NCBI RefSeq assembly: GCF_016801865.2
Contig: NC_068937.1
Location: 124,283,225 to 124,347,224, forward strand
Source of the DNA: Culex pipiens pallens
Taxonomy: Eukaryota > Arthropoda > Insecta > Diptera > Culicidae
DNA: 64,000 bases
Reading direction: 5' to 3'
Part shown: one piece after another, positions 21,122 through 33,665 of the stretch
Layout of the letters: each line of letters starts with the position of its first letter
Position numbering within the stretch: position 1 is the stretch's first letter
Notes under the pieces: model-generated
Seen by the model: only the letters and a program-made list of their open reading frames with translations
What the model was told of the DNA's origin: nothing
Database searches by the model: none
Position numbers and translations under genes: made by a program

Positions 21122-22807
21122 GAGCAATTCTCTACCAAAACCGGAAATGGATTTTATTTGTATTTTTTTATTTGGCTCAAACTTTGTGGGGGCCTTCCCT
21201 ATGACCAAATATGCTATTTTGTGTCATTGGTTCACCCATACAAGTCTCCATACAATTTTGGCAGCTGTCCATACAAAAATGGTATGTAAATATTCAAACA
21301 GCTGTAACTTTTGAATGATTTTTCTGATCATTTGGTGTCTTCGGCAAAATTGTAGGTATTGTTGAGGACTTTTGAAAAAAAAATAGGTACACGGAAAAAA
21401 AATTTGCAGATTTTTTTATCAACTTTTTTTCACTAAAACTCAATTTCCATAGCCTTAGAGAAGCATGGTAAAAAAATCTGCCGCCGAGTTATGATTTTTT
21501 GAAAAAATAGTGATTTTTGGAAAAAATCGAAGTTTTATGCAAAGTTTGATTTCAGCGAAATATTTGCAGTTTTTCAATTTTTAAAAATAGTGACCATGAG
21601 TGACCATTTCTAAAAATATTTTTTTTGAAAAGTTCAGAAAATTTGCTATAAAATTGTCTAAGAGACATTGAAGATTGGACCTCTGGTTGCTGAAATACAG
21701 CGGCTTAAAGAAAAAGAAACACGAAAATTGAAGTTTTCTAAGTCTCACCCAATCAGCCCACCATTTTCTAATGACGATATCTCAGCAATTAATGGTCCGA
21801 TTTTCAATGTAAATACATGAAACATTCGTAAAATTTTCCGATCTTTTTGAAAAAAATATTGGGCGTAAAATTCAATATTTGGCCTTTTTAAAATGTTAGT
21901 CTTTATTTATAAATTTTCAAAATATTTTTTTCGACAGATCGGAAAATTTCACGAATGTTTCATATATTAACATTGAAAATCGGACCATTAATTGCTGAGA
22001 TATCGTCATTAGAAAATGGTGGGCTGATTGGGTGAGACTTGGAAAACTTCAATTTTCGTGTTTCTTTTTCTTTAAGCCGCTGTATTTCAGCAACCAGAGG
22101 TCCAATCTTCAATGTCTCTTAGACAATTTTATAGCAAATTTTCTGAACTTTTCAAAAAAAATATTTTTAGAAATGGTCACTCATGGTCACTATTTTTAAA
22201 AATTGAAAAACTGCAAATATTTCGCTAAAATCAAACTTTCGGTGGCTATAATCTGTAAAGTACTTTTCGATTGCAAATTCAATTTTGCATTAAAAAATAA
22301 TGTCAAACTTGTTTTTGCATGAAACTTCATTTTTTTCCAAAAATCACTATTTTTTCAAAAATTCATAACTCGGCGGCAGATTTTTTGACCATGTTTCTCT
22401 ATGGCTCAAAAGTTGCGGATTTTCGTCCCCTAAAACATATCAAAAAATCTCTAAAATAAAAAAATACGTATTTTGGGAAATTGAGATTTAGTAAAAAAAA
22501 ATGTTGATAAAAAAACCTGCAATTTTTTTTTTCCGTGTACCTATTTTTTTCTCAAAAGTCCTCAACAATACCTACAACTTTGCCGAAGACACCAAATTGA
22601 TCAGAAAATTCTCTCAAAAGTTACAGCTGTTTGAATATTTACATACCATTTTTGTATGGACAGCAGTCAAAATTGTATGGAGACTTGTATGGGTGAACCA
22701 ATGACGCAAAATAGCTTATTTGGTCATAGGGAAGGCCCCCACAAAGTTTGAGTCAAATAAAAAATACAAAAAATAAAAATGGTCGAAATCGGCCGATTTC
22801 GTAGAGA
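21122..22807. mobile_element. Long inverted-repeat (foldback) element, type A copy 1
   Basis: It starts GAGCAATTCTCTACC. The right arm is its inverted copy, decayed at the very tip (GTAGAGAC). The arms share blocks such as TTTGTGGGGGCCTTCCCTAT, GGTGTCTTCGGCAAAATTGT and AATGGTGGGCTGATTGGGTG, with the centre near 21880-21920. Relative to the copy at 28180 the left arm has an internal deletion around 21450 and another around 21540. No coding capacity. A transcript would fold into a long hairpin. Confidence 0.85.
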
Positions 22808-22889
22808 CAAAGACAAAGACGACAGTTTTAAAATAGCCTTAAAGATTTTTTTTGTCTTTGTGGTGTTTAGGATTTTATATCAGCTACTA

Positions 22890-23129
22890 GGGGAAATTCT
22901 CGTATCTTTGGCAGGTTAAGCTCTCGCTCCTAACTCAATCCAATTTGCTGATTTTCACTATTTAAACAACTAATTTTGCAAAACTTTTGGTAGAAACTTG
23001 CTTGCTCACTTTTTATTGAGCTATTTATCACTCGATTTCAGTTGAAAACGCTTTTAATTAGCTTTAATTGCATGTCAAAGTTCTGACCTGCCAACATTAG
23101 AGGCACGCTGGAATTAGATGCTGTTCCCC
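22890..23129. mobile_element. GGGGAA-ended MITE, copy 2
   Basis: It begins GGGGAAATTCTCG and ends TGTTCCCC, with TA on both sides (22888-22889 and 23130-23131). The length (240 bp) and internal blocks (CTTGCTCACTTT, GAGCTATTTATCAC) match the copy at 18205-18443. It lies inside the hAT-like element. Confidence 0.75.
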
Positions 23130-23493
23130 TATTTTTAATTCCAGTATGATTAATCATTTTTTCATTTGCAAATCAAATTACATAATTCTTGAGTTTTTAT
23201 TTTTAAAGGTCCAATAAGCTTTTGTCTTCCATATGTTTATATGACCCATTCAAAAAAAAACTTTGGAATTCTTTTATATTTTTTTCTTTAATATAAATTT
23301 TTATATGACAAGACTAAAACAGCTAAAAAAAATATTTTATATGTCTAAAAAACGACAATAAATTAAATGATACCGATCAATGTTAAATTTTATATAAGTT
23401 TTGAACTCATTGTTTTATATAAAACATATTTTACAAATTATCTTCAAGTTACTACCGCCAACCGAGGCAAAATCAGAATTACAGTCTAAATAG

Positions 23494-24408
23494 GTAGGGT
23501 AGAGTAGTCATCAATGAGACACGGGGAACAATGATAAAATGGCTCTCACAAGTCGTAGTTTCAACCAATCAGGCTCATATTTGGGGGAAAGGTGTATCTA
23601 CTGGATACACGTTTGCTATAATAGTGGCTTTGGTTATGGACGCTCCCTTAAAAAGTTATTCATAAACGTTTGATTCTGGGGTGTAAAAGTAAATTATGGA
23701 CAAAAAATACTTTTTCACTCGTAGGCTGCCATTTACACCAAAACTAATATTTCTTCAAATTTCTTTCAACTTTCCATAGGGATTGAGTTGGGCTACAATG
23801 TCCTTTCAATAGGTTTGACCAAAAGTTAGAATATTCCCAGAATCCAGGGCTGTCTCATTGTTCCCCACTCATTTTAGCCCATGGGTAACAAGTGTCTTCA
23901 TTAAACATTTCAAAATCCATGTAAATCTTTCAAAACATGAATTGAATGTGATTTTTGGCATATTTATAGAGTTTTTACCTCATCTACCCAAACATACAAA
24001 GTTATTTGGTATGAATGTATGGATTTCATAAAATTTAAATACTTTTTAGTATAACTTTAGTTAATTAAAGTTTCATGTTGGCAAAATTGCTCTGAAATGT
24101 TCAAGGCAAGTCACCTGTAATGGAACAATACAAAAACATGATGTTTTACTAGAAAAGTATTGTTTTTCGTAGAGTGTCTCATTGTTCCCCAGCTGTCTCA
24201 TTGTTCCTGCCAATTGCGTCTACAATGAGACAGTTGAATAACTCTGGCTGTAGATGTCGGATCGATCTCATATTTTGGTCAATGTTAGAACACACTAAAA
24301 GAAAGAAAATGCAACAAAAAGCTCATTAAAACATGCTGATGAAAAAATTAGAAAAATCGTTGAAAGTTGAAAACCAAAAGTGTTTCATTGATGACAGCCC
24401 TACCCTAC
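23494..24408. mobile_element. MITE with TCATCAATGA ends and internal TGTCTCATTGTTCC motifs
   Basis: The left end GTAGGGTAGAGTAGTCATCAATGAGACAC is inverted at the right (GTGTTTCATTGATGACAGC then CCTACCCTAC). Inside, TGTCTCATTGTTCCCC occurs in direct orientation near 23851 and 24174, with a further TGTCTCATTGTTCC near 24191. The inverse form (CAATGAGACA) lies near 24223. About 915 bp long, with no open frame of note. The target duplication is unclear. Confidence 0.75.
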
Positions 24409-24815
24409 ATCCAAAACGTCATGCAATTATTTTTTGCTTTAATAGCTATATTTATTCGTTACATTTGTACGTATTTGCCCTAGATGACGGTGTTTGATTA
24501 TAAATAATTTGATATGAGATTGTTTTTTTTTTCAAATTTAAAATCAAAAATAAAAAAATAAAATAAAAGATAAAAAAAAATTAAAGCGCTAGGTATTTTA
24601 TGGACCTGTTAATTAAAATTATAATATTTTTTCCTTAAAAGCCAATTCAATGCTGAGATTTAATTTGAATTTCCAGACCAAAATATTTTTTTTTTCAATT
24701 TAGGGAATTCCCGGGACAAATTATAGAAAATCCCGGGATTCGGGAATTCCTGGTTTAGGAAAAATCCCGGAATTTTTGTCCCGGGAATTCCCGGGATGGA
24801 CGCACTAGTTCGTAC

Positions 24816-27800
24816 TGAAAAATAGTCTCAGGAACTCGAATTCAAAAATTATCAACTGGCCACCTGAATCTCTAGTAGATTCTGTGACCTGCATTCAACA
24901 ACTACAATCAGTAATAAAAGTAACAGCCTTCCCTAGCGTAATCACTACCTGTTGCTACACCATAAATACCTGCACTGCTGATCAGATCTGAGCCCATCAT
25001 TATCATTCCCTAGCTAGCCTAGTTAGCCTCCTCCCCGTCAACCCCATTATCCCAAAATTACCGAAACCAACTTCCGGTGGCCCGGCTAATCAGGCAACAG
25101 TATTAGCTCGTTATCCCCAGAAGGGAGAGGCGCAGCTTCAACCCATGTCTCCGGACTGGGAATTGGGCCCTGAAACCTGCCTGACTGTGGCATCCCTTGA
25201 CGGTCATTAAGGGCGGTTTACGGGAGTCACTCATCACTGGGCGTCAAAATTACGGATTCACATTAATGTTGTTGCTTTTGGCGAAAAGCTGAGGAATCAC
25301 CAATGAAATGTAACTGACATTTGAGAACTGATCTTGAAGAGTTTAGTTGAAAATATCTGAACCTTTATATATTTTGGAAAATTTAAGAAAATCCGTATCA
25401 CTTAAAAGTGGATTATGTTCCGTTTTATTTGACCCAAAATCACGCGACTCATAATGGAGAACGGCACCCGGGCTTTATTTGATTATAATTATGTGTTCGT
25501 AAACTTGTCTGTTGATTGAGTGATGAACTGTGTTTGTTTTGGAGTTCGGTTCAGGCCCAGCATGTTGTGGTTCCACAGGATATCAGTTTAATGACTACGT
25601 ACTAATGATGTACGAGTCTGGTACCGGACAGTGACAATCAAGCCATGTAATTGCACCGTACTCGACTTGTTTGTCCAAAGTTCACGCTCGCCCACTTCAA
25701 GGAGGTCATTACCAGAGGTGGAACTCCCCTTCCCCCCCCTCCCTTTTCATGTCCAGGTGCATAATAGTTGAGCAAAGTGTTTACCCTGTTTAACTCAAAG
25801 TGGTCATAACTCAGCTCTTTCCCCCAACATTTTCAGCAAACTAACCCCATTGCATGCTCAGTCCCAAGCGGTTCCGTTCACGCGCTGGCTTCAGGTGCAC
25901 TTTTGTCCGACATGCAAGAGGAATGGTTGTAATTTTGCTTGCTGGCCAGACTCGGGTGCAAACAGAACAACCAAGATTTTGTAAACTGCGCTGAGAATGT
26001 GTTTCATTAAAATTGCTGGCGTGGCCTGCGGGAGAAGGGGCTGTTTTGGGCAACTTTTAATTTGCAAACTGCAGTTTGCAGAAGGGAAGGATCTCTGGAG
26101 GGAATGCTTTTGAAATGGCGTGAAAGGATTGCAACTTGGAAGCAGCAGTGGCGTGACTCAAAATGAACCTTAAATACTGACAGCGGCAATACAATTAACA
26201 GATCAACTTAGTTTGACTGTATTTATTTAATATAACTAAACCCTAGCGCAGCCAATCTTTCGAAGAGATTCTGGAGAAAGGCTCACGTTAGATTACTCCT
26301 AGCCTTTTTCTTGTTATTTACTTATGTTTTAAGTGTGCCATTGCATTAGAAAGATTGACAGTGTTTGACTGGTTCTTTACAAGAATTTATCATATTTTTG
26401 ACAGCCTAAAATATGTAGTACTTACCTAATTTTGAAAACACAGCAAAACACTCTTCTATTACTTACCACATTTTGAACCATCTGTCCGTTTACCATGTTG
26501 AAGATTTCAAAAGATAGCTGCATTTAAGTTACACTTAATCATACACACATAATTTATAACACTACTTAAGTACTTACCTCGACAAGTCCGTTCAAATTAG
26601 TATTCAGTACACCGTTTTTGAAGTCCGTAATAGAAGACAGTTTTCAAGTGAAGCCTAACTTTCCTAGAGATCAAACACAATGTCCTACCTAAAAACGAAA
26701 ACTTTTCACACCTCCCAGAAGTATTTAACACCTGCAAGTCTGGTTTACTACTCAACACACATTCCTCCCAAATCGCCAACCCGATTAGCCTATCTAATGA
26801 AGTGCACAGATTTACAGGTCGCTTGAAAAAGCTGCATCCCCTAGTGCTGAAACTATCCTTCCAACCCCAAGCTCCACCACCGATGGCGCTCCGGAAAATT
26901 TTTGTTTATCTAATCTTCCTCCCCCGCACCGACTTCTCCTGAGGAGGGCAGGAAACGAGACTGTTGCACAACACAAACCGCTTTTGTGTGGTAATTTATG
27001 ACTTCCCAAACAGAGAGGCGAACGCCTCTCTGAGGCTAGTGCAACCTAGCTTGAGCTTCAAAGCTCCCCAGAATGGCCTGCTTTTGAGCTGCTGGACCAC
27101 AATTATATTACAAGATGGGAGTCGTACAGGCCTCGTGCTGTGCGTACCGTACTGTTGCCTAGCTTTAGGCGTTATGCACTGCCATAGGTGGAAAATAACT
27201 TCGAGCCTGCTTTAAGGCGTTTTCAACGAAATCAACTCCCTCTAGTGGACGGCGACACTTAACCGGTAGCTGCAACCAGAGCTTTTTCGGTAAACTGATC
27301 CTGTATATGGCATGATGCTGGAGCGGTGGGTACCATGCAGAGGTGAAATATTCATACAGATGAAAGTGGTTTTCTGGCTAGCATTTATTTCCTCCACTTG
27401 GAGGGAAAAAGCTTAGCTTTTTTTTTGCGGCAGTTGTTGAGACGAGTCGAGTTTTTGGTTGAACGGCAAGCTTCAAAAAAAGCCACGCCATGACGAATTC
27501 GCAAGCATCGTGTCCTTCATGTCCCTCGGGGAAGAGGTTCTAATCCACGGTTCGTATGAAGTGACTTTTGACTGGCAGAGAGCAGTTTTTAAGCCACCCT
27601 CTCTAAATACGGTTTAGGTGGCGCAGAAGCTTTTTATGTGAGTGAGAGCAAAGTTGTTGAATATGAATAAAATCGACATTAATCCGAGACCCAGTTTTCT
27701 CTGTTCGTTTAGAATGCATACGGGTTGGTGTGTGTTTGTTTTTACCCTGCGGTGAAAGTTGGTCTTTTGACACGCTCGAGCTTTTCTCCCAAAGTTGATC

Positions 27801-28175
27801 TCCTACGAGGAATTGGATAATGCAGTTTTGCAGTGTGTTTGTGTGTATGCAGCGACGTGTCCTGAATGCTTTTGGATCACGGTATCATTTCGAAGGAGCT
27901 TGTGAATTCGGTTTTGATTATGCAGTCATTATGAAGTTTTAGTAGGAGAACCATACTGCAGAGCAGTTTAATCAAAAATCTTACTATTCCGTTCGAAGGT
28001 TTCTAACATAGACCACATCGTCGGAGTTGCCTAGTTATTCAAGGTTTGTATAGGATAATGAGGATATTGAGAAATTTAATGTACTAAAAATCAGAAACCT
28101 TCAAATAAAAAAACGCAATTTTCACCGATATAATATTTTTATACATAAAGATTCTGATTCAGGCCGGTAAAACAC
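24816..28175. other. Unique DNA, no gene seen
   Basis: About 3.4 kb of largely single-copy sequence of moderate GC. It includes a perfect 22-bp palindrome CAGAGAGGCG-AA-CGCCTCTCTG at 27011-27032. Open frames are all under 85 aa with no recognised family. It could be intron or intergenic DNA of a neighbouring gene outside the window. Confidence 0.4.
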
Positions 28176-28179
28176 AACT

Positions 28180-30106
28180 GAGCAATTCTCTACCAAAACC
28201 GGAAATGGATTTTATTTGTATTTTTTGATTTGGCTCAAACTTTGTGGGGGCCTTCCCTATGACCAAAGAAGCCATTTTGCATCATTAGTTTGTCCATATA
28301 AATTTCCATACAAATTTGGCAGCTGTTCATACAAAAATGGTACGTAAATATTCGAAAATCTGTAACTTTTGAAGGAATTTTTTGATCAATTTGGTGTCTT
28401 CGGCAAAGTTGTAGGTATTGTTAAGGACTATTTAGAAAAAAATAGGTACACGGAAAAAAAAATTTCCCGTTTTTTTTATTAACTTTTTTTTCACAAAAAC
28501 TCAAATTCCCAAAATACGTATTTTTTGATTTTCGACATTTTTTGATATGTTTTAGGGGACAAAAATCCGCAACTTTTGAGCTATAGAGAAACATGGTCAA
28601 AAAATCTGGCGCCGAGTTATGATTTTTTGAAAAACTGGTGATTTTTGGAAAACATCGAAATTTCATACATAAAATTTTTTTGACCTCATTTTTTTATGCA
28701 AAATTGAATTTGCAATCGAAAAGTACTTTAAAGCTTTTTTGATAAAGGGCTCCGTTTTCAAGATATAGCCACCGAAAGTTTGATTTCAGCGAAATATTTG
28801 CAGTTTTTCGATTTTTAAAAATAGTGACAATGAGTGACCATTTCTAAAAATATTTTTTTTGAAAAGTTCAGAAAATTTTCTATAAAATTGTCTAAGAGAC
28901 ATTGAAGATTGGACCTCTGGTTGCTGAGATACAGCGGCTTAAAGAAAAAGAAACACGAAAATTGAAGTTTTCTAAGTCTCACCCAAACAGCCCACCATTT
29001 TCTAATGACGATATCTCAGCAATTAATGGTCCGATTTTCAATGTTAATACATGAAACATTCGTGAAATTTTCCGATCTTTTCGATAAAAATATTTTGAAT
29101 ATTTTTAAATCAAGACTAACATTGGGCATAATATTCAAAGTTTGGCCCTTTTAAAATGTTAGTCTTGATTTATTTTTTTTCAAAATATTTTTTTCGAAAA
29201 GATCGGAAAATTTCACGAATGTTTCATGTATTAACATTGAAAATCGGACCATTAATTGCTGAGATATCGTCATTAGAAAATGGTGGGCTGTTTGGGTGAG
29301 ACTTAGAAAACTTCAATTTTCGTGTTTCTTTTTCTTTAAGCCGCTGTATCTCAGCAACCAGAGGTCCAATCTTCAATGTCTCTTAGACAATTTTATAGAA
29401 AATTTTCTGAACTTTTAAAAAAAAATATTTTTAGAAATGGTCACTCATGGTCACTATTTTTAAAAATTGAAAAACTGCAAATATTTCGCTAAAATCAAAC
29501 TTTCGGTGGCTATATCTTGAAAACGGAGCCCTTTATCAAAAAATCTGTAAAGTACTTTTCGATTGCAAATTCAATTTTGCATTAAAAAATGAGGTCAAAA
29601 AAAATTATGTGTGAAATTTAGATTTTTTCCAAAAATCACCAGTTTTTCAAAAAATCATAACTCGGCGGCAGATTTTTTGACCATGTTTCTCTATAGCTCA
29701 AAAGTTGCGGATTTTTGTCCCCTAAAACATATGAAAAAATCTCGAAAATCAAAAAATACGTATTTTGGGAATTTGAGTTTTTGTGAAAAAAAAGTTAATA
29801 AAAAAATCGGGATTTTTTTTTTCCGTGTACCTATTTTTTTCTAAATAGTCCTTAACAATACCTACAACTTTGCCGAAGACACCAAATTGATCAAAAAATT
29901 CCTTCAAAAGTTACAGATTTTCGAATATTTACGTACCATTTTTGTATGAACAGCTGCCAAATTTGTATGGAAATTTATATGGACAAACTAATGATGCAAA
30001 ATGGCTTTTTTGGTCATAGGGAAGGCCCCCACAAAGTTTGAGCCAAATCAAAAAATACAAAAAAATAAAAATGGTTGAAAACGGCCGGTTTTGTAGAGAA
30101 TTGCTC
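28180..30106. mobile_element. Long inverted-repeat (foldback) element, type A copy 2
   Basis: The most complete palindrome in the window. Ends are GAGCAATTCTCTAC and its inverse, flanked by AACT on both sides (28176-28179 and 30107-30110), a probable 4-bp target duplication. Each arm is about 0.95 kb and the arms are nearly identical over long stretches, with the centre near 29120-29170. Blocks such as TTTGTGGGGGCCTTCCCTAT and ACATTGAAGATTGGACCTCT appear once in each orientation. The arms also match copy 1 at 21122-22807. It has no coding capacity and would give a hairpin RNA with close to a kilobase of stem. Confidence 0.9.
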
Positions 30107-30175
30107 AACTTTCTACGTATAAATCTCTGATGGGTTATCTCGGTTTATAATATTTTGTTCCAGCCACGCCGTGAT

Positions 30176-30930
30176 GCGTCTTTCTCAGCTTGCTGTTTTT
30201 GCATATGGGACATTTATGCGAACATGGGCAGAGCAGTTCTCCCAAGAATGAGTATGTTTATTTGCAAATTTAATTATGCCGTAAACTGGGGTCAATCGGG
30301 ACACATGGGGCGAATTGGGACAGCAGTTTTTACCATGTTAGAGCACAATATTTTGATTTTTCTGGTTGGTTTCGGTTAGAGCAGACTCAGGCCAACAAAA
30401 TGTGTACATCCATTTCCAAATTTAAAAGCTTTAAGTGCTCTAAAAACTGCTGTCCCTATTCAGACTGTAGTCCCGATTCACCCCAGATTACGGTGATTTG
30501 TTTATTTTTGTAATAGATGTAATAAAATTTTAAATCGAAAGGTATCTAACATCAAATTGATATCGTGGATCGGTTTCTAACCATAGATAGCCACTTAAAA
30601 TTATTATTCTTTTGTTAGGAACTGGATTTTTTACATTTGGATGTCAAGATTTATTATGACTTTTATCTGCTTTACTGCCCATGATCGCATAAATGTCCCA
30701 TATGCATTTTCAACGTTTTTGAGTTAATAATGCAGTTTGGTTCAAAATCGTGTGCTCTTTCAGAAAAGCCTATAACGTCCAGTACTTTGTTCTAGAAATC
30801 AGGAGGAAATCCAGTTTTTTCACGAAAACTTAACACGTAGCCTTATGTATGGGACAAACTTCAAATGCATTATTCTCAGCTTGCTTTTTTACATATGGGA
30901 CATTTATGCGAACATGGGCAGTTTACCACT
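30176..30930. repeat. Repeats of a CATATGGGACATTTATGCG motif, with inserted MITE
   Basis: The block CTCAGCTTGCT...CATATGGGACATTTATGCGAACATGGGCAG occurs at about 30185-30230 and 30877-30921 in direct orientation. A diverged inverse (CTGCCCATGATCGCATAAATGTCCCATATG) lies at about 30676-30706. This suggests an inverted-repeat element followed by a second partial copy. The first is interrupted by the MITE at 30279-30493. Exact outer ends were not resolved. Confidence 0.6.
30279..30493. mobile_element. 215-bp MITE with CCGTAA...ATCGGGAC ends
   Basis: The left end CCGTAAACTGGGGTCAATCG is inverted at the right (CGATTCACCCCAGATTACGG) with two differences. GGGACAGCAGTTTTTA near 30319-30334 and CTAAAAACTGCTGTCCC near 30439-30455 extend the symmetry. 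It is short, non-coding and typical of a MITE. No target duplication was clearly visible. Confidence 0.75.
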
Positions 30931-31240
30931 TCTGAATTATGATTTCGGCCAGGTGATAAAATTAAAAAAAGCATTGAGGATTGGACCAAAGGTTTTTGAG
31001 ATACAGCTTATGAAAAACAAACGGGAAAAAATGTTTTTTTTATGCACTTCCAAAATAGCGGCAATTTTTCATGTGAAGATTTGAGCAAAAAGCGCCCGAT
31101 TTTCTTTTTCGGAAAATGAAAAAATCATATAGTTTTCCGTTCAATAACAAAAGTTTTTCTCAATCAACCCTAATCTATATAAATTATAATCATATATATG
31201 TTAGGATAGATTCAAAATTTTGTAAATATTGAATATCGAA

Positions 31241-32597
31241 TGGGTAATTCTCCGCCAACTCACAGAGCAGTTGCACCGACCCCTCTTCGATTTGCGTGAA
31301 ACTTTGTCCTAAGGGGTAACTTTTGTCCCTGATCACGAATCCGAGGTCCGTTTTTTGATATCTCGTGACGGAGGGGCGGTACGACCCCTCCATTTTTGAA
31401 CATGCGAAAAAAGAGGTGTTTTTCAATAATTTGCAGCCTGAAACGGTGATGAGATAGAAATTTGGTGTCAAAGGGACTTTTATGTAAAATTAGACGCTCG
31501 ATTTGATGGCGTACTCAGAATACCGAAAAAACGTATTTTTCATCGAAAAAAAAACACTAAAAAAGTTTTAAATATTCTCCCATTTTTCGTTACTCGACTG
31601 TAAAAATTTTTGGAAAATGTCATTTTTTGGGAAATTTAATGTACTTTTCGAATCTACATTGACCCAGAAGGGTCATTTTTCATTTAGAACAAAATTTTTC
31701 ATTTTAAAATTTCATGTTTTTTCTAACTTTGCAGGGTTATTTTTTAGAGTGTAACAATGTTCTACAAAGTTGTAGAGCAGACAATTACAAAAAAAAATTG
31801 ATATATAGACATAAGGAGTTTGCGTATAAACATCACGAGTTATCGCGATTTTACGAAAAAAAGTTTTGAAAAAGTTACTTTTTGCGTTTCTATTTGTTTC
31901 GTCGTCCGTGTCTGTCGTGGGTGACCATGAACGGCCATGATCGATGACGACCAACTTTTTCAAAACTTTTTTTCGTAAAATCGCGATAACTCGTGATATT
32001 TATAAGCAAACCCCTTATGTCTATATATCAAAATTTTTGTAATTGTCTGTTCTACAACTTTGTACAACATTGTTACACTCTAAAAAAATAACCCTGCAAA
32101 GTTAGAAAAAACACAAAATTTTAAAATGAAAAATTTTGTTCTAAATGAAAAAATGACCCTTCTGGGTCAATGTAGATTCGAAAAGCACATTAAATTTCCC
32201 ATAAAATGACATGTTCCAAAAGTTTTTACAGTCGAGTAATGGAAAATGGGAGAATTTTTAAAACTTTTTTAGTGTTTTTTGCGATGAAAAATACGTTTTT
32301 TTCGGAATTCTGAGTACGCCATCAAATCGGGCATCTAATTTTACATAAAAGTCCCTTTGAAACCAAATTTCTATCTCATCACTGTTTAAAGCTGCAAATT
32401 ATTGAAAAACACCTCTTTTTTCGCATGTTCAAAAATGAAAGGGGTCGTACCGCCCCTCCGTCACGAGATATCAAAAAACGGACCTCTGATTCGAGATCAG
32501 GGACAAAAGTTACCTCTTGGGACAAAGTTTCACGCAAATCGAAGAGGGGTCGGGGCAAATTTTCCCGATTTCGTGTGAGTTGGTAGAGAATTACCCA
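31241..32597. mobile_element. Long inverted-repeat (foldback) element, type C
   Basis: It begins TGGGTAATTCTCCGCCAACT and ends with its inverse (TTGGTAGAGAATTACCCA). Arms of about 650 bp pair along their whole length, for example GATATCTCGTGACGGAGGGG near 31358-31377 with CCCCTCCGTCACGAGATATC near 32452-32471, and CGTACTCAGAATACCG with its diverged inverse. The centre is near 31900-31940. The AATTCTC near the tip is shared with the type A elements. No coding capacity. Confidence 0.85.
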
Positions 32598-32699
32598 AAT
32601 AAAACCATTAGACTTATTCTTCACGATTTTCAAAATATATATTTTTTTCTGAAAATTTGCCACGAGGCCCCATATTAATTTTTACCAACTGTCGCTCAA

Positions 32700-33665
32700 A
32701 AGATGACATGCTTTTGATCTTAAACCAATTTTAACAGATTTACAAAAAATGTACTGCTTTTCTGTTAAAGCTTGTTTTCAGTATACATTTTAGATTTATT
32801 TTAGTTTGTTTTTGTTAGAAAAAAATATTTTTGAAGAAAAGCTTATCTGAAAATGGAAATGTTTCTAAAATGGCTTAAATAAGTCTAAAATATGAAATTA
32901 GGCGAATTAAATATTTTTGAACCTTTCAAAAAGAAAAGCTTGATTTAAAAAATTTGAAATTACTCAAAAAACCTTTTACAAAATCGAGAATTCATACCTA
33001 AAAGTAGCTATAACTTGATAACGGTACATATTTAATCACTTCTCAATGGCAAATTCCATTTTGCATATAAAAAATGGGTAAATTTTTGGTTCAGATTTTC
33101 GATATCATAATAAAACTTTTTTTCTAAGGCATATCTCCTAAACCAGAATTTGCAGCATCACGCACTAGGGCTCAAAAGATTGTTTTTAGTCCCCCAAAAC
33201 ATGTCAACAAAGATCGCTTCGCTTCGCTAGGAGACGGTGATTTTAGCGGATTGCGGACTGGATTTCGCCATGTTATGTGATGCTATTCCAAGTCTAAGTT
33301 GCCTAGGAATTGACAATTGGGAATAGAATCAATTCAACCTGAACTAGCTTCTCAACGCCATGGTAGCCGTCCATTGCCTTCCGCTCTCATCTCCACCGCG
33401 CACCTGGGACTGAAAAAACAAAATTTAAAAAAAAATTCTGCAAAGTCCTAATCATAACTTACCTTCTCAACATTCAGAACTTCAATCTACATCCCCATTT
33501 TGTATGACCAACCCCCAAACTTCTATGGAGACGTGTATGAAAAAAAAAACTTATGGTACAAGAAAAGTCGATTTGCGAAATCGTAAAGAATTACTCTTTT
33601 GAATAGTGTCCTTTGGTCATAAAAAAGTTTCATCCAAATAAAAAAAAACCGACAAAAATTATCAT
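32700..33665. mobile_element. Degenerate half of a type A foldback element, with GC-richer insert
   Basis: Order and content follow one arm of the type A elements: a 'GTAGCTATAACTTGATAACGG' block, then GGCAAATTCCATTTTGCATA, GGGCTCAAAAGATTG, CCCCAAAACATGTCAA, a TTTTGTATGA block, GGTCATAAAAAAGTTTCATCC, and AAATAAAAAAAAACCGAC. It is strongly diverged and single-armed. About 33212-33415 is a GC-richer block absent from the other copies and is probably a later insertion. Confidence 0.55.

Larger units (their letters stand above)
20920..24807. mobile_element. hAT-like element with CCCGGG-rich ends
   Basis: The left end reads TAAGGCGTCCA and the right end, read inverted, TAGTGCGTCCA. Both lead into runs of CCCGGG and AATTCCCGGGA. 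The flanks GTTTGTAC (20912-20919) and GTTCGTAC (24808-24815) match at 7 of 8 bases, the 8-bp duplication typical of hAT transposition. There is no transposase, so it is non-autonomous. Most of its length comes from later insertions: a long palindrome (21122-22807), a 240-bp MITE (22890-23129) and a 915-bp MITE (23494-24408). Confidence 0.8.
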
